Assembly (NCBI GenBank): GCA_963767285.1
Contig: CAVYDJ010000004.1
Location: forward strand, 496,001 to 560,000
Length of the DNA: 64,000 bases
Source of the DNA: WHSW01 sp963767285
Lineage (GTDB): Bacteria > Actinomycetota > Thermoleophilia > Solirubrobacterales > 70-9
Direction of reading: 5' to 3'
In this document: piece after piece, positions 1 through 8,268 of the stretch
How the letters are laid out: each line of letters starts with the position of its first letter
Position numbering within the stretch: the stretch's first letter is position 1
The notes under the pieces: generated by a model
What the model saw: the letters and a program-made list of their open reading frames with translations, nothing else
Database searches by the model: none
Told to the model about the DNA's origin: nothing
Made by a program: the position numbers and the translations under genes

Positions 1-892
1 GCCGGGCGCCCGGGCCGGCCTCCTGGATCAACGTCGGGGCCGTGCAGGCGACGGACTCCTGGGCCAGGTTCCACTGACATGCCAGCTGCAGCGGGGTCAG
101 CTCGGCGGCGGCGGCGAGCGGGCGCATCAGGTCGAGCTTCACGCGCCCGGCTTCGACCCAGCCGGCGGGGCGGAAGCGGCGATGGTCGTGCTCGGCGAAC
201 TCGTGCCCGGGCAGGACGTCGTCCCAGAACAGGCCGCCGTAGTCGACGACGCGGGTGATCACCCGGATCTCGTGGTCGGCGGCGGCATCGAGGCTGAGCT
301 CACCGGGCCACGGCTCGAGCGGGTTGAGGATCAGCATCGCCCAGTCGAGCCGGTCGCCGAACCGCTCGAAGCAGTCGAGCAGGTCGAGCGTGAAGCCGTT
401 GGCCGGACCGGGGGCCACCCCGATCGCGGCGGTCAGGCCCGCCTCGCGCAGCGCCGCCATGCCGTCCCAGACCGCCTCGGAGGTGAAGCCGGTGCGGTCG
501 GGGTTGTGGAGCAGCAGCAGGTCGAAGGCGTCGGCGCCGATCCGCTCCAGGCTCGCCTCGGCCGCGCGGCGCAGATAGGAGGCGTACTCGCCGGGCCCGC
601 GCAGGCGCGGGTCGGTGAACCGCGGATAGCCGCGCGGGCCGTCCCGTTCGCCATCGACGAAGTCGTGGCCGACGGCGCCGATCAGGGAGTAGGAGTCGCG
701 GGCGACGCCGTCGAGCGCCCGGCCGAGCATCGCGTCCGCCTCGCCGGCGCCGTAGGCGTCGGCGCTGATCACCGTGTCGATCCCGTCGCCCGGGCGCAGC
801 AGCGAAGCCAGCCGCTCGTCATCGATCGGCTCGCCGAAGTGCATGAAGCGCCCGCCGCTCCAGGTGCCGATCGCGGTTGTCCCGGGGTCCAC
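1..892 (-). CDS. aldo/keto reductase family protein, C-terminus cut by window edge
   Basis: Reading the minus strand from GTG at 892 gives an uninterrupted frame of about 297 codons to the window edge. It looks like an aldo/keto reductase barrel: the Asp/Tyr pair lies in DTVISADAYGAGEADAMLG (near residue 50), the His strand is FDLLLLHNPD, and the later AIGVAPGPANGF and NPLEPWPGE segments fit barrel strands 5-6. The Lys normally found in the short 'TK' strand after the Tyr helix is absent; the equivalent stretch reads SLIGAVGHDF. Either the hydride-transfer proton relay differs or the enzyme is not a classical reductase. A TACGCT -10-like hexamer (900-905, minus) ends 7 bases before the GTG, so a leaderless mRNA is likely. 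Divergent from tig. Substrate unknown. Confidence 0.75.
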   Translation of the reverse strand, partial: MDPGTTAIGTWSGGRFMHFGEPIDDERLASLLRPGDGIDTVISADAYGAGEADAMLGRALDGVARDSYSLIGAVGHDFVDGERDGPRGYPRFTDPRLRGPGEYASYLRRAAEASLERIGADAFDLLLLHNPDRTGFTSEAVWDGMAALREAGLTAAIGVAPGPANGFTLDLLDCFERFGDRLDWAMLILNPLEPWPGELSLDAAADHEIRVITRVVDYGGLFWDDVLPGHEFAEHDHRRFRPAGWVEAGRVKLDLMRPLAAAAELTPLQLACQWNLAQESVACTAPTLIQEAGPGAR

Positions 893-899
893 GGGCCGA

Positions 900-921
900 A
901 GCGTAGTGCGCTCACTAAGCT
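900..921. promoter_or_regulatory. divergent -10 elements for aldo/keto reductase and tig
   Basis: TACGCT on the minus strand (900-905) lies 7 bases before the reductase GTG, and TAAGCT on the plus strand (916-921) lies 9 bases before the tig TTG. Both fit an actinobacterial TANNNT -10 giving leaderless transcripts. The assignment rests on spacing only. Confidence 0.45.
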
Positions 922-930
922 CACAGCCCC

Positions 931-2334
931 TTGAAGACCGAGGTCACAGAGCTCCCCGAGTCCCGGGTCAAGATCGACGTCGCGATCGAGCCCGAGCAGC
1001 TCGCCAAGCGCGTCGACCGCGCCGCGGCGACCCTCGCGGGCGAGATGAAGATGCCGGGCTTTCGCAAGGGCAAGGTGCCCGCGGCGCTGGTGATGCAGCA
1101 GCTCGGGCGTGAGGCCGTGGTCGAGCAGGCGCTTCGCGACGGCCTGCCCGAGTGGTACGAGCGGGCGCTGATCGACTCCGGGGTCGCCTCGGTCGGCGAT
1201 CCGAAGCTCGACGTCGGCGACCTCCCGGCAGAGGGCGAGGAGCTGACGTTCACGATCGAGGTCGGGGTGCGCCCGAAGGCCGAGCTCGGCGATTGGAAGG
1301 GGCTCGAGGTCGGCAGGGCCGAGATCGAGGTCCCCGGCGAGGCGGTCGACGCCGAGCTCGACCGGCTGCGCGAGGGGTTCGCCAGCCTTGCTCCGGTCGA
1401 GCGCCCCGCCGCGGCCGGCGACGCGGTCGTGATCGACTTCGCCGGCACCGTCGACGGCGAGCCGTTCGACGGCTCTGAGGGACGGGACTTCGTGATCGAG
1501 TTGGGCGGCGAAAATCTGCTGCCGGAGTTCGACACGGCGCTGACCGGCGCCGCGGCCGGCGACGAGCGCGCGGTCGAGGTGACCTTCCCCGACGACCACC
1601 AGCCCGAGGACCTGGCCGGCAAGACCGCGAGCTTCGCGCTCACGGTCAAGGAGGTGCGCGAGAAGAACCTGCCCGAGCTCGACGACGAGTTCGCCTCCGA
1701 GGCGTCCGAGTTCGAGACGGTCGCGGAGCTGCGCGAGGAGATCCGCTCGCGGATGTCACAGGGCCTCGAGCAGCGAGCCGAGGCGGAGTTCCGCGAGGCC
1801 GCCGTCGACGCCGTTGCCGCGAACGCCAAGCTCGACGTCCCGCACGACCTGGTCCACTCGCGCGCGCACGAGATGTGGGAGCGGATCGAGCGCCAGCTGC
1901 AGTCGCAGGGCATCGACCCGCAGGCCTACGCCCAGATGCAGGGCAAGGACCGCCACGACCTGATCAACGACGCCGAGGAGGACGCCGAGCGCGCCCTGCG
2001 CCGCGAGGCGGTGCTGGCGGCCGTCGCCGATGCCGAGGGGATCGACCCGACTGACGAGGACCTGATCGAGGCGATCGGTCCCGGCGAGGGAAAGAACGCG
2101 CCCGAGAAGCTGCTCGCCCGCCTGCGCGAGACCGGGCGCGAGCAACTGCTCCGCGACGAGGTCAGGATGCGCAAGGCCGCCGAGGCGATCGCGGGGTCGG
2201 CGAAGCCGATCCCGATGGAGCGCGCCGCGGCCCGCGAGCAGATCTGGACGCCCGAGAAGGAAGGCGCCGAGGAATCAGAGGGCACGGCGGCTGCGGAGGG
2301 TGACCGGGGCGAGCTCTGGACGCCCGGCACCTGA
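931..2334 (+). CDS. tig: trigger factor, ribosome-associated chaperone/prolyl isomerase
   Basis: A 467-residue protein with the trigger factor layout: an N-terminal ribosome-docking domain carrying the signature GFRKGKVP at 43-50, an FKBP-like prolyl isomerase domain at about 150-240 (GDAVVIDFAGTVDGEPFDG), and a helical chaperone domain to about 430. It binds L23 at the exit tunnel and shields nascent chains. The start is TTG at 931; the N-terminal sequence KTEVTELPESRVKIDV matches the family from there and no other start is near. No Shine-Dalgarno is visible, but TAAGCT ends 9 bases upstream. The acidic Glu/Gly-rich tail is longer than usual, and its last 60 bases overlap the convergent gene on the other strand. 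clpP and clpX follow a few kilobases downstream, interrupted here by other genes. Confidence 0.97.
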   Translation: MKTEVTELPESRVKIDVAIEPEQLAKRVDRAAATLAGEMKMPGFRKGKVPAALVMQQLGREAVVEQALRDGLPEWYERALIDSGVASVGDPKLDVGDLPAEGEELTFTIEVGVRPKAELGDWKGLEVGRAEIEVPGEAVDAELDRLREGFASLAPVERPAAAGDAVVIDFAGTVDGEPFDGSEGRDFVIELGGENLLPEFDTALTGAAAGDERAVEVTFPDDHQPEDLAGKTASFALTVKEVREKNLPELDDEFASEASEFETVAELREEIRSRMSQGLEQRAEAEFREAAVDAVAANAKLDVPHDLVHSRAHEMWERIERQLQSQGIDPQAYAQMQGKDRHDLINDAEEDAERALRREAVLAAVADAEGIDPTDEDLIEAIGPGEGKNAPEKLLARLRETGREQLLRDEVRMRKAAEAIAGSAKPIPMERAAAREQIWTPEKEGAEESEGTAAAEGDRGELWTPGT

Positions 2335-4161
2335 GCGCGAGCCGCGACCGCCGCCACCGGCGACCCTGACGAGCGCCGCCCCGGCCGCGAGCAGCAGCCC
2401 GAGCACGCAGGCGGCCACGCCGAGGCCGAAGGCGATGAGGCTCCACTCGGGGACTCCGTCCTTGCGTTCACGCTGCAGCAGCTCGCGGTCGTCGCCGAGC
2501 GGGCGAACGAAGCTCGCCGGGGCGGGGATCTCCGCGGCGGGGATCGCGGTGTCCGCTGGGGCGAACACCGGAATCGCGCCCATCTCGTCGCCGCGCTGGA
2601 GCCGGATCGAGGACTTCCAGGTCCCCGAGACCGGCAGCGCGTCGCTCTCGTAGACGCCGGGCGCGACCTCGCGCAGTGGCTCGGTGCGCACCGGCTCGCC
2701 ACCTTGCCAGGCGACCGTGTAGAGCCAGTCGGGGTCGCGGGCCACCTCGGGCGGGTCGAAGCGCACGGTCGCGACGGCCTCGCGCGGGCCCGAGCCGGGA
2801 ACGTCGGCGAGCGCCACGCGTACGTTCGCGTCCGGTGGAGTGGTGTGGCCGAGGTAGACGAAGACGGCCGCGATCGCGGCGAGGCCGGCGACCGCCGGTC
2901 CCCAGCCGCGCGCTCCCGAGACGAGCTCCGAGCGGCCGGTCAGCGCCGAGGCGGCAAAGGCGCCCAGGAGCCCGCCGGCCACCCCGGCGACGATGCCGAA
3001 GGCGATCGCCTCGCCGAGCATGTGCGACGGCCACGCCAGCGGCATCCAGACCTGCGACCAGCCGTACTCGGCGACCACCCCGGCGCTGCCGACGACGATG
3101 CCGCTCGCCACGCCGAAGCGATACGGGCGCTCGCGCGCGGCGACCAGCAGCCCCAGTCCCTCGATCAGCAACGCTTCGGCGATGTAGAGCGGGAAGTGGT
3201 CGACCGATTCGCCCAGCGGCTCGGCGACGAGGAATGTGATCGGCCCCCGCAGCACGAGGTAGAAGGCGACCGCGACGAGGGCGCCACCGCGACCGGCGAG
3301 CAGCCGCGCCATCGTCAGCGCCACACCGGCCGCGAAGGCGATCAGCACCGGATGGAAGAGCAACCGGAATTGCGGCACGCCGTAGTCGAACTCGCCCTGG
3401 AAGATCGAAAGCGCGCCGAGAATCCCGCCGGCCGCGAGCATGATCCGGAACCGGTGCGACCCGAGGACGGCGAAGACCGGCACCAGCGGGCGCAGCCACG
3501 CCGGCACCGGTGCGGGGGTGGCTTCCAGGCCCTCGGCTCGCTCCATCCGGACCGCGGCGCGGCCCTCGCAGAGCAGGATCACGATCCCGAGCACCGCGAT
3601 CACCGCCCCCGACATCATCATCAGGTGGGTGGCGCCCCACAGGGTCACGTCCTGTCCGAAGAGGCGATGGGACACGTCGTCGAGGGGGAAGCCGAGCAGG
3701 GCGAAGCCGGCCGCGCCGAGCGTCAGCAGGCCGCCGACCGGCGCGTACCAGGTGTCGGTGATCCGGACCGCCGAAGGGCTGGGCTTTCGTCCACGGGGCG
3801 TCGCGACCACGGCGATCCACCCGGCGGCGAAGATCCCGAACAGCCCGCCGAGCAGCAGGTAGTGGGAGGGATTGGCGAGCGGCCCCGGGTCGCGGCCGTC
3901 GTCGATGTGCAGCGACTCGTCCCAGGCGAGCCCGAACAGCGCCGGGACGAGCGTCACGAGAGCGAGGAGCGCCGGCGCCCCGGCCCAACCGGGCAGGCCG
4001 CCGATCGAGCGGGACGTCCGGTCCACCCACTCGAGCAGGCCGCCGCGACCGCTGCGATAGGCGGTCCCGATGAACACCAGGATCGCTGTCATGATCAGCG
4101 CCCCGCCGGTGGCAATCACCACCTGGCCGAGCTCGGCACCCGCGGCGGGGGGATCGTTCAT
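2275..4161 (-). CDS. large polytopic membrane protein of unknown function
   Basis: A 628-residue protein from ATG 4161 (a TTG 12 bases upstream is also in frame). I do not recognise the family. Hydrophobicity suggests roughly ten or more membrane helices in the first 430 residues, e.g. VVIATGGALIMTAILVFIG and APALLALVTLVPALFGLAW, then an outside domain of about 130 residues beginning GHTTPPDANVRVAL with Pro-rich beta-like sequence, and one last helix (SLIAFGLGVAACVLGLLLA). The loop domain contains GVYESDALPVSGTWKSSIRL, which resembles FixH/CopD-associated beta domains seen in copper or cytochrome proteins, but no metal motif is convincing. Its 3' end overlaps tig by 60 bases. TACATT on the minus strand (4172-4177) ends 10 bases before the ATG. 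Confidence 0.7.
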   Translation of the reverse strand: MNDPPAAGAELGQVVIATGGALIMTAILVFIGTAYRSGRGGLLEWVDRTSRSIGGLPGWAGAPALLALVTLVPALFGLAWDESLHIDDGRDPGPLANPSHYLLLGGLFGIFAAGWIAVVATPRGRKPSPSAVRITDTWYAPVGGLLTLGAAGFALLGFPLDDVSHRLFGQDVTLWGATHLMMMSGAVIAVLGIVILLCEGRAAVRMERAEGLEATPAPVPAWLRPLVPVFAVLGSHRFRIMLAAGGILGALSIFQGEFDYGVPQFRLLFHPVLIAFAAGVALTMARLLAGRGGALVAVAFYLVLRGPITFLVAEPLGESVDHFPLYIAEALLIEGLGLLVAARERPYRFGVASGIVVGSAGVVAEYGWSQVWMPLAWPSHMLGEAIAFGIVAGVAGGLLGAFAASALTGRSELVSGARGWGPAVAGLAAIAAVFVYLGHTTPPDANVRVALADVPGSGPREAVATVRFDPPEVARDPDWLYTVAWQGGEPVRTEPLREVAPGVYESDALPVSGTWKSSIRLQRGDEMGAIPVFAPADTAIPAAEIPAPASFVRPLGDDRELLQRERKDGVPEWSLIAFGLGVAACVLGLLLAAGAALVRVAGGGGRGSRSGAGRPELAPVTLRSRRAL

Positions 4162-4171
4162 GACGTCAGCC

Positions 4172-4181
4172 AATGTATCAT
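4172..4181. promoter_or_regulatory. overlapping divergent -10 elements, membrane protein / SDR
   Basis: AATGTATCAT reads as TATCAT on the plus strand (4176-4181, 6 bases before ATG 4188) and as TACATT on the minus strand (4172-4177, 10 bases before ATG 4161). The two -10 hexamers share two base pairs, so the two promoters should exclude one another. Confidence 0.45.
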
Positions 4182-4187
4182 CGCTTG

Positions 4188-5015
4188 ATGTCGAATAGAC
4201 GCCAAGTCTCGGGACGGACCGCGGTGATCACCGGCGCCGGCTCGGGGATCGGCCAGGCCCTCGCCCGGCGGCTGGCCCGCCACGGCTGCCCGGTTGCGAT
4301 CTGCGACGCCGACGAGGCCGGGCTCGCCGAGACCGCCGAGACGATCGGCGGCGAGGTCATGGCGCAGAAGCTCGACGTTCGCGATCGCGGCGGTCAGATG
4401 GCGTTCGCCGCCGAGGTGAGCGAGTGGGCGCCGGCGCCGATCGGCCTCGTCGTCAACAACGCCGGGGTCACCGTCTCGCAGCCGGCGGCAACCGCCGCGC
4501 CGGAGGACGACGAGTGGGTGTTCGACGTCAATTTCTGGGGCGTCGTCCACGGCACCCGCGCCTTCCTGCCGATCCTGCTCGCGCAGGACTCGGGCGCGAT
4601 CGTCAACGTCTCCAGCGTCTTCGGCCTGATTGGCTGGCCCACCCAGAGCGCCTATTGCGCCTCCAAGCACGCCGTCCGCGGCTACACCGAGTCGCTGCGC
4701 CACGAGCTCCGCGACTGCGGCGTCGACGCGATCGCCGTCCACCCCGGCGGCATCGCCACCAACATCGTCACTCACTCGCGCTTCCACCAGGACGACCTCG
4801 GGCGCACCGACAAGGCCGAGCTCGAGCGCGAGTTCGCCCGGGTCGCCCGGACCTCGCCCGACCGCGCCGCGGCGACGATCCAGCGAGGCGTCGAACGCGG
4901 TAAGGACCGGATCCTGATCGGCGCCGACGCCGGCATGCTCTCGCTGCTCGCGCGCGCGGCGCCGGTTCGCTACTTCAACGTGATCAAGCGGCTCGAGCCC
5001 CTGATTCGCCGCTGA
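4188..5015 (+). CDS. short-chain dehydrogenase/reductase
   Basis: A 275-residue classical SDR. The NAD(P)-binding glycine motif TGAGSGIG is at 15-22, NNAG at 90-93, the catalytic Ser in VSSVFG near 142-143 and YCASK (Tyr156, Lys160) follows. The short acidic end of beta-2 (ICDADEAG) favours NAD(H) over NADP(H). The C-terminal half (LARAAPVRYFNVIKRLEPLIRR) may form a membrane-facing helix, as in SDRs acting on lipids. ATG 4188 is preferred to the in-frame ATG at 4173 because a TATCAT -10 lies 6 bases before it and overlaps the upstream option. Substrate cannot be read from the sequence. Confidence 0.88.
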   Translation: MSNRRQVSGRTAVITGAGSGIGQALARRLARHGCPVAICDADEAGLAETAETIGGEVMAQKLDVRDRGGQMAFAAEVSEWAPAPIGLVVNNAGVTVSQPAATAAPEDDEWVFDVNFWGVVHGTRAFLPILLAQDSGAIVNVSSVFGLIGWPTQSAYCASKHAVRGYTESLRHELRDCGVDAIAVHPGGIATNIVTHSRFHQDDLGRTDKAELEREFARVARTSPDRAAATIQRGVERGKDRILIGADAGMLSLLARAAPVRYFNVIKRLEPLIRR

Positions 5016-5053
5016 GCCTTCGCCGGTCCGGCCGATTCGGCAGACTTCCGCAG

Positions 5054-5914
5054 GTGCGCACTCCCCTGGCATCCGCCGTCGCCCTGCTGCTCGCCCTCGG
5101 CGTCCTCGCCGGCTGCGGCGACGATGAGAACGGCGAGGCGGCGGGCACCGAGCCTACCCTCAACACGGCGGTGCCGACCGATGTCGACGAGCCGGATCCC
5201 GACGCGACGGAGGAACCGCCGCAGGGGGAGGAGGTGCTCGACGAGTTCGCGGAGCTGCGCACCGCCCAGGACACTCCGAGCGTTCCCGCAATCCGCGGCT
5301 CCGCCGGGCTCGCGACCGCCGACTGGATCCATGCGGTGAACGGCGACGTCGCCACCTACTGGCAGAAGCAGTTCAACGGATCCGGCTACCGCTACTCGCC
5401 GGCCGAGGAGCTGATCTTCGACCGCAAGCTCACGTCGGAGGCCTGCGGGATCAAGGCGGGCCTCCGCACCGGCCCCTTCTACTGCACCCTCGACGACGCG
5501 ATCTACTACCCGGTCCTCTTCTTCGACAAGGTGCCGCAGCAGTTCGGCGACGCGGCGACGGCGGTGATCGTCGCGCACGAGAACGCCCACCGGGTCCAGG
5601 ACGTCCTCGGCCTCTTCGCCGCGCGCGGGATCGTCTCCGCGCAGCTCGAGCTCCAGGCCGACTGCCTGGCGGGTGTCTGGGCGAAGACGGTCTACGAGCG
5701 TGGCCTGCTCGAGGAGGGCGACATCGGCGAGATCCTGGGCCTGGTCGAGATCGCCGGGGATCCGGAGGGGACGCCGATCAAGGCGCCGGGCGCACACGGC
5801 AGCTCCGCGTTGCGCCAGAACTACTTCGACCAGGGCTACAACGGCGGCGCGCCGGGATCCTGCCCGGTACCGAAGAAGAAGCAGCTTCCGCGGAGCTTCG
5901 TCTCAGCCGGCTAG
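5054..5914 (+). CDS. neutral zinc metallopeptidase lipoprotein (YpfJ-like)
   Basis: A 286-residue protein starting at GTG 5054. The N-terminus is a lipoprotein signal (LLLALGVLAGC, lipobox Cys near 21) followed by an acidic, disordered linker. The mature part has the family's zinc site HENAH (HExxH type) in IVAHENAHRVQ and the downstream ELQADCLAGVWA block that supplies further conserved acidic residues, typical of the putative neutral zinc metallopeptidase family (PF04228). The C-terminal GSSALRQNYFDQGYNGG also fits that family, whose physiological substrates are unknown. It should sit on the outer face of the membrane. Its last 12 bases overlap the convergent PrsW-like gene. Confidence 0.88.
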   Translation: MRTPLASAVALLLALGVLAGCGDDENGEAAGTEPTLNTAVPTDVDEPDPDATEEPPQGEEVLDEFAELRTAQDTPSVPAIRGSAGLATADWIHAVNGDVATYWQKQFNGSGYRYSPAEELIFDRKLTSEACGIKAGLRTGPFYCTLDDAIYYPVLFFDKVPQQFGDAATAVIVAHENAHRVQDVLGLFAARGIVSAQLELQADCLAGVWAKTVYERGLLEEGDIGEILGLVEIAGDPEGTPIKAPGAHGSSALRQNYFDQGYNGGAPGSCPVPKKKQLPRSFVSAG

Positions 5915-6994
5915 AACGCCGCGCACGCACTCGCGCCGGCGCTCGGCCTGGGTGTCCGCGTCATCGAGCCCGGCTGTTCGCCGCTTCGTGAACGCGAGCT
6001 CGGCGAGCTCGCGGCAAAGGGCGCTCGTCTGGCGGGCGCCCTCGAGGTCGCCGCTTCGCACCTGAGCGAGCTCGCGCCGGCAGCGGCTCGTGAAGCTCGC
6101 GGCCGTTGCCGCCTGCTCGGCCGAGATCAGGCCGGCATCGGCCTCGCCGGCCAGCTCCTCGCGGATCACCCGCCGTTGCCACCGCAGCCAGAGCGCGATC
6201 GCGGCGAAGAAGAGCACCACGTATCCCCACGAGATCCACTTCAGCGCCTCCGTCGCGGTCTCGGCCGAGCCGTCCATCCGGTCGGCGAGCTCGACCGGGA
6301 CGCCGACGACGAGGTACTCGTAGGTGGTCTGGAAGCCGTACTCGAGCGAGAGCAGGATCGGCTGGAGGCCGTTGTTGACCGCGTGCATCAGCATCGCCGC
6401 GGTCAGGCCGAGCAGCGGCCAGCCGATGCGGCCGAGCCACGTCCGCGACCAGGTCGCCGCGCCGAGCCCGGCGCCGAAGGTCGCGGTCCAGATCGCGTGG
6501 CGGAGCATCGCCGGTCCGAGGAAGTCGCGGCGGTCGACGAACACCGAAAGCGCGTCGCCGACCCCCGAGTTCCGCGCCTCGCGGAAGAAGTAGTAGAGGT
6601 CCTCGGTGAACGCGAAGCCGATCCCGATGGCGGCGCCGTAGACGATGCCGTCGGTGATCCCGTCGAACTCGAAGAGGCCGAATCGCCGTCCCGCCCAGCG
6701 CGACGTGAAGAAAGCGATCACCAGCGCCAGTCCCTTCGCCAGCTCCTCCACCACCGGCGCGGAGATCGCCGGCCCGAAGACCGCGTCGACGTCGCGCGGC
6801 AGCTCGCCCTCGAGGGCCGTGTTCCCGAGCGACGCGAGAATCGCGGCGACGATCGCGCCCCACAGGAACATCAGCGCGCAGATCGCGATCGGCTCTCGCT
6901 CGTAGAGGTCGAGGAAGCGGACGAGCAGCAGGGCGACGACCGCCTGCAGAAGGGCGTAGGCGAGGATCAGGTCATCGGCGCCGAACGGTTCCAA
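5903..6994 (-). CDS. PrsW-family intramembrane metalloprotease
   Basis: A polytopic protein of 363 residues from TTG 6994 (369 from GTG 7012). It has PrsW hallmarks: the EE pair in PVVEELAKG with a preceding Pro-rich membrane segment, a second conserved acidic site in GFAFTEDLYYF, and His residues in MLRHAIWT and LMHAVNNG that would complete a zinc site. The family carries out regulated cleavage of membrane proteins such as anti-sigma factors; a partner is not evident, since the anti-sigma factor in this window is soluble. The C-terminal 100 residues form a cytoplasmic basic tail. TTG 6994 is chosen because a TATAAG -10 (7004-7009, minus) ends 9 bases before it; GTG 7012 would lie upstream of that -10. 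Confidence 0.85.
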   Translation of the reverse strand: MEPFGADDLILAYALLQAVVALLLVRFLDLYEREPIAICALMFLWGAIVAAILASLGNTALEGELPRDVDAVFGPAISAPVVEELAKGLALVIAFFTSRWAGRRFGLFEFDGITDGIVYGAAIGIGFAFTEDLYYFFREARNSGVGDALSVFVDRRDFLGPAMLRHAIWTATFGAGLGAATWSRTWLGRIGWPLLGLTAAMLMHAVNNGLQPILLSLEYGFQTTYEYLVVGVPVELADRMDGSAETATEALKWISWGYVVLFFAAIALWLRWQRRVIREELAGEADAGLISAEQAATAASFTSRCRRELAQVRSGDLEGARQTSALCRELAELAFTKRRTAGLDDADTQAERRRECVRGVLAG

Positions 6995-7003
6995 GGTCGC
7001 TGC

Positions 7004-7013
7004 CTTATACACT
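7004..7013. promoter_or_regulatory. overlapping divergent -10 elements, PrsW-like / clpP
   Basis: CTTATACACT contains TACACT on the plus strand (7008-7013, 8 bases before the clpP ATG) and TATAAG on the minus strand (7004-7009, 9 bases before TTG 6994). The two hexamers overlap by two bases, so simultaneous initiation in both directions is unlikely. Confidence 0.45.
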
Positions 7014-7021
7014 CACGCGCC

Positions 7022-7606
7022 ATGAGCCCCCTGGTACCGATGGTGGTCGAGCAGACGTCGCGCGGCGAACGCGCCTTCGACATCTACTCGCGCCTGCTCA
7101 ACGAGCGGATCATCTTCATGGGCACCCCGGTGACCGAGGACATCGCGAACCTGATCGTCGCCCAGCTGATCCACCTCGAGTCCGAGGACCCGGACAAGGA
7201 CATCTCGATCTACATCAACTCGCCGGGCGGCTCGGTCTACGCGGGCCTGGCGATCTACGACACGATGCAGTACATCAAGCCCGACGTGCAGACGATCTGC
7301 GTCGGCGTCGCGATGAGCATGGGTGCGCTGCTCCTGGCCGGCGGGGCGGAGGGCAAGCGGATGGCGACCCCGAACTCGAAGATCCTCATCCACCAGGTCT
7401 CGGCCGGATTTCAGGGCCAGGCGACCGACATCGAGATCCACGCGAAGGAGATCATCGACGTCCGCCGGCGCCTCGACGAGATCATCGCCAAGCACACGAA
7501 CCAGCCGTTCGAGAAGGTCACCAAGGACACCGAGCGCGACTACTTCATGTCCGCCGAAGAGGCGGTCGAGTACCACATCGTCGACCGCGTGATCGAGAAC
7601 CACTAG
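7022..7606 (+). CDS. clpP: ATP-dependent Clp protease proteolytic subunit
   Basis: A 194-residue ClpP serine protease. The triad is Ser99 (VGVAMSMGALLL), His124 (ILIHQ) and Asp173 (ERDYFM); the handle helix EIHAKEIIDVRRRLDEII and the IYINSPGGSV block are canonical. It would assemble as a double heptameric barrel in the cytosol and receive substrates from ClpX, encoded 0.66 kb downstream. Many actinobacteria need two ClpP paralogues; only one is here. ATG 7022 gives the usual short N-terminus; a much longer open frame upstream is antisense to the PrsW gene and is rejected. A TACACT -10 ends 8 bases before the ATG, so the mRNA is probably leaderless. Confidence 0.97.
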   Translation: MSPLVPMVVEQTSRGERAFDIYSRLLNERIIFMGTPVTEDIANLIVAQLIHLESEDPDKDISIYINSPGGSVYAGLAIYDTMQYIKPDVQTICVGVAMSMGALLLAGGAEGKRMATPNSKILIHQVSAGFQGQATDIEIHAKEIIDVRRRLDEIIAKHTNQPFEKVTKDTERDYFMSAEEAVEYHIVDRVIENH

Positions 7607-7618
7607 CGGCGGGCGACA

Positions 7619-7634
7619 GCCGGCGCGGGCCGGC
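7619..7634. terminator. short GC hairpin between convergent genes
   Basis: GCCGGC-GCGG-GCCGGC forms a perfect 6-bp stem with a 4-base loop between the clpP stop and the convergent hypothetical gene. No T-tract follows, so it is only a possible termination or pause site. Confidence 0.3.
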
Positions 7635-7652
7635 GTCACCGGTCGGGGTCAA

Positions 7653-8108
7653 CTAGGGCGCCGGCGCGGCGTATTGCGCCATCGCCTGCTGCCGCGCCTG
7701 TGCCCTGAACCGGATCGGGAAGGTTGCGGTCTGGCAGCTGTCCGGCGCGCCCGCGGCCAATGTGATCCTGATCGGGACCGTGCGGGTGGTGCGGGGGGAA
7801 AGCGAGTTGCGGCGGCGCAGAGTCTTCGTCTCCAGCATCGTCCCCGGGCAGGTCGGACTGGCGTCCTTGATCTTGACGTGGAGCCGCTTCATCACCACGT
7901 GGCGACCGGTGTTGTTGCGGGCGTGGGCGATCAGCAGGGTGGGGATCCCCGGTTGGAGGTCGTCGACGTGGCCCGTGACCGTCACCCGGCTTCGCTTCTT
8001 GGCGTAGTGGGACGGCTCGGGCGTGCCCGCCAGGCTCGCGTAGGCGAACGCCGCTCCGCATAGAAGCGCCCCCACCAAGCACGCTGTCGCCCAGGATCGC
8101 AGTCCCAT
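7653..8108 (-). CDS. small secreted protein of unknown function
   Basis: A 151-residue protein with an N-terminal signal peptide (ATACLVGALLCGAAFAYASLAG). The mature part is short, beta-rich and basic (YAKKRSRVTVTGHVDDLQPG, PRTTRTVPIRITLAAG) and has two well-separated Cys residues (SPTCPGT and PDSCQTA) that could pair outside the cell. The pattern 'GxVxxLxPGxxxxLxIxxxNNTG...V' resembles small beta-sandwich domains in actinobacterial exported proteins, but I recognise no named family. It lies between clpP and clpX and converges on clpP; nothing ties its function to Clp proteolysis. Confidence 0.65.
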   Translation of the reverse strand: MGLRSWATACLVGALLCGAAFAYASLAGTPEPSHYAKKRSRVTVTGHVDDLQPGIPTLLIAHARNNTGRHVVMKRLHVKIKDASPTCPGTMLETKTLRRRNSLSPRTTRTVPIRITLAAGAPDSCQTATFPIRFRAQARQQAMAQYAAPAP

Positions 8109-8268
8109 GACTGTCTTATCGGCCGCTGCCGAGTTTTCTGCAACTCAAACGTCGCTTGCAGGGGGATCAGGCGTGGGCGCGTAACAAGACCGGGTCGAGC
8201 CGAGGGCGGCGGTGTCGTAACCTGACCGTGGCGCCCCGGGACGAAAAACGCGAAGGGAGAACAGCGCA

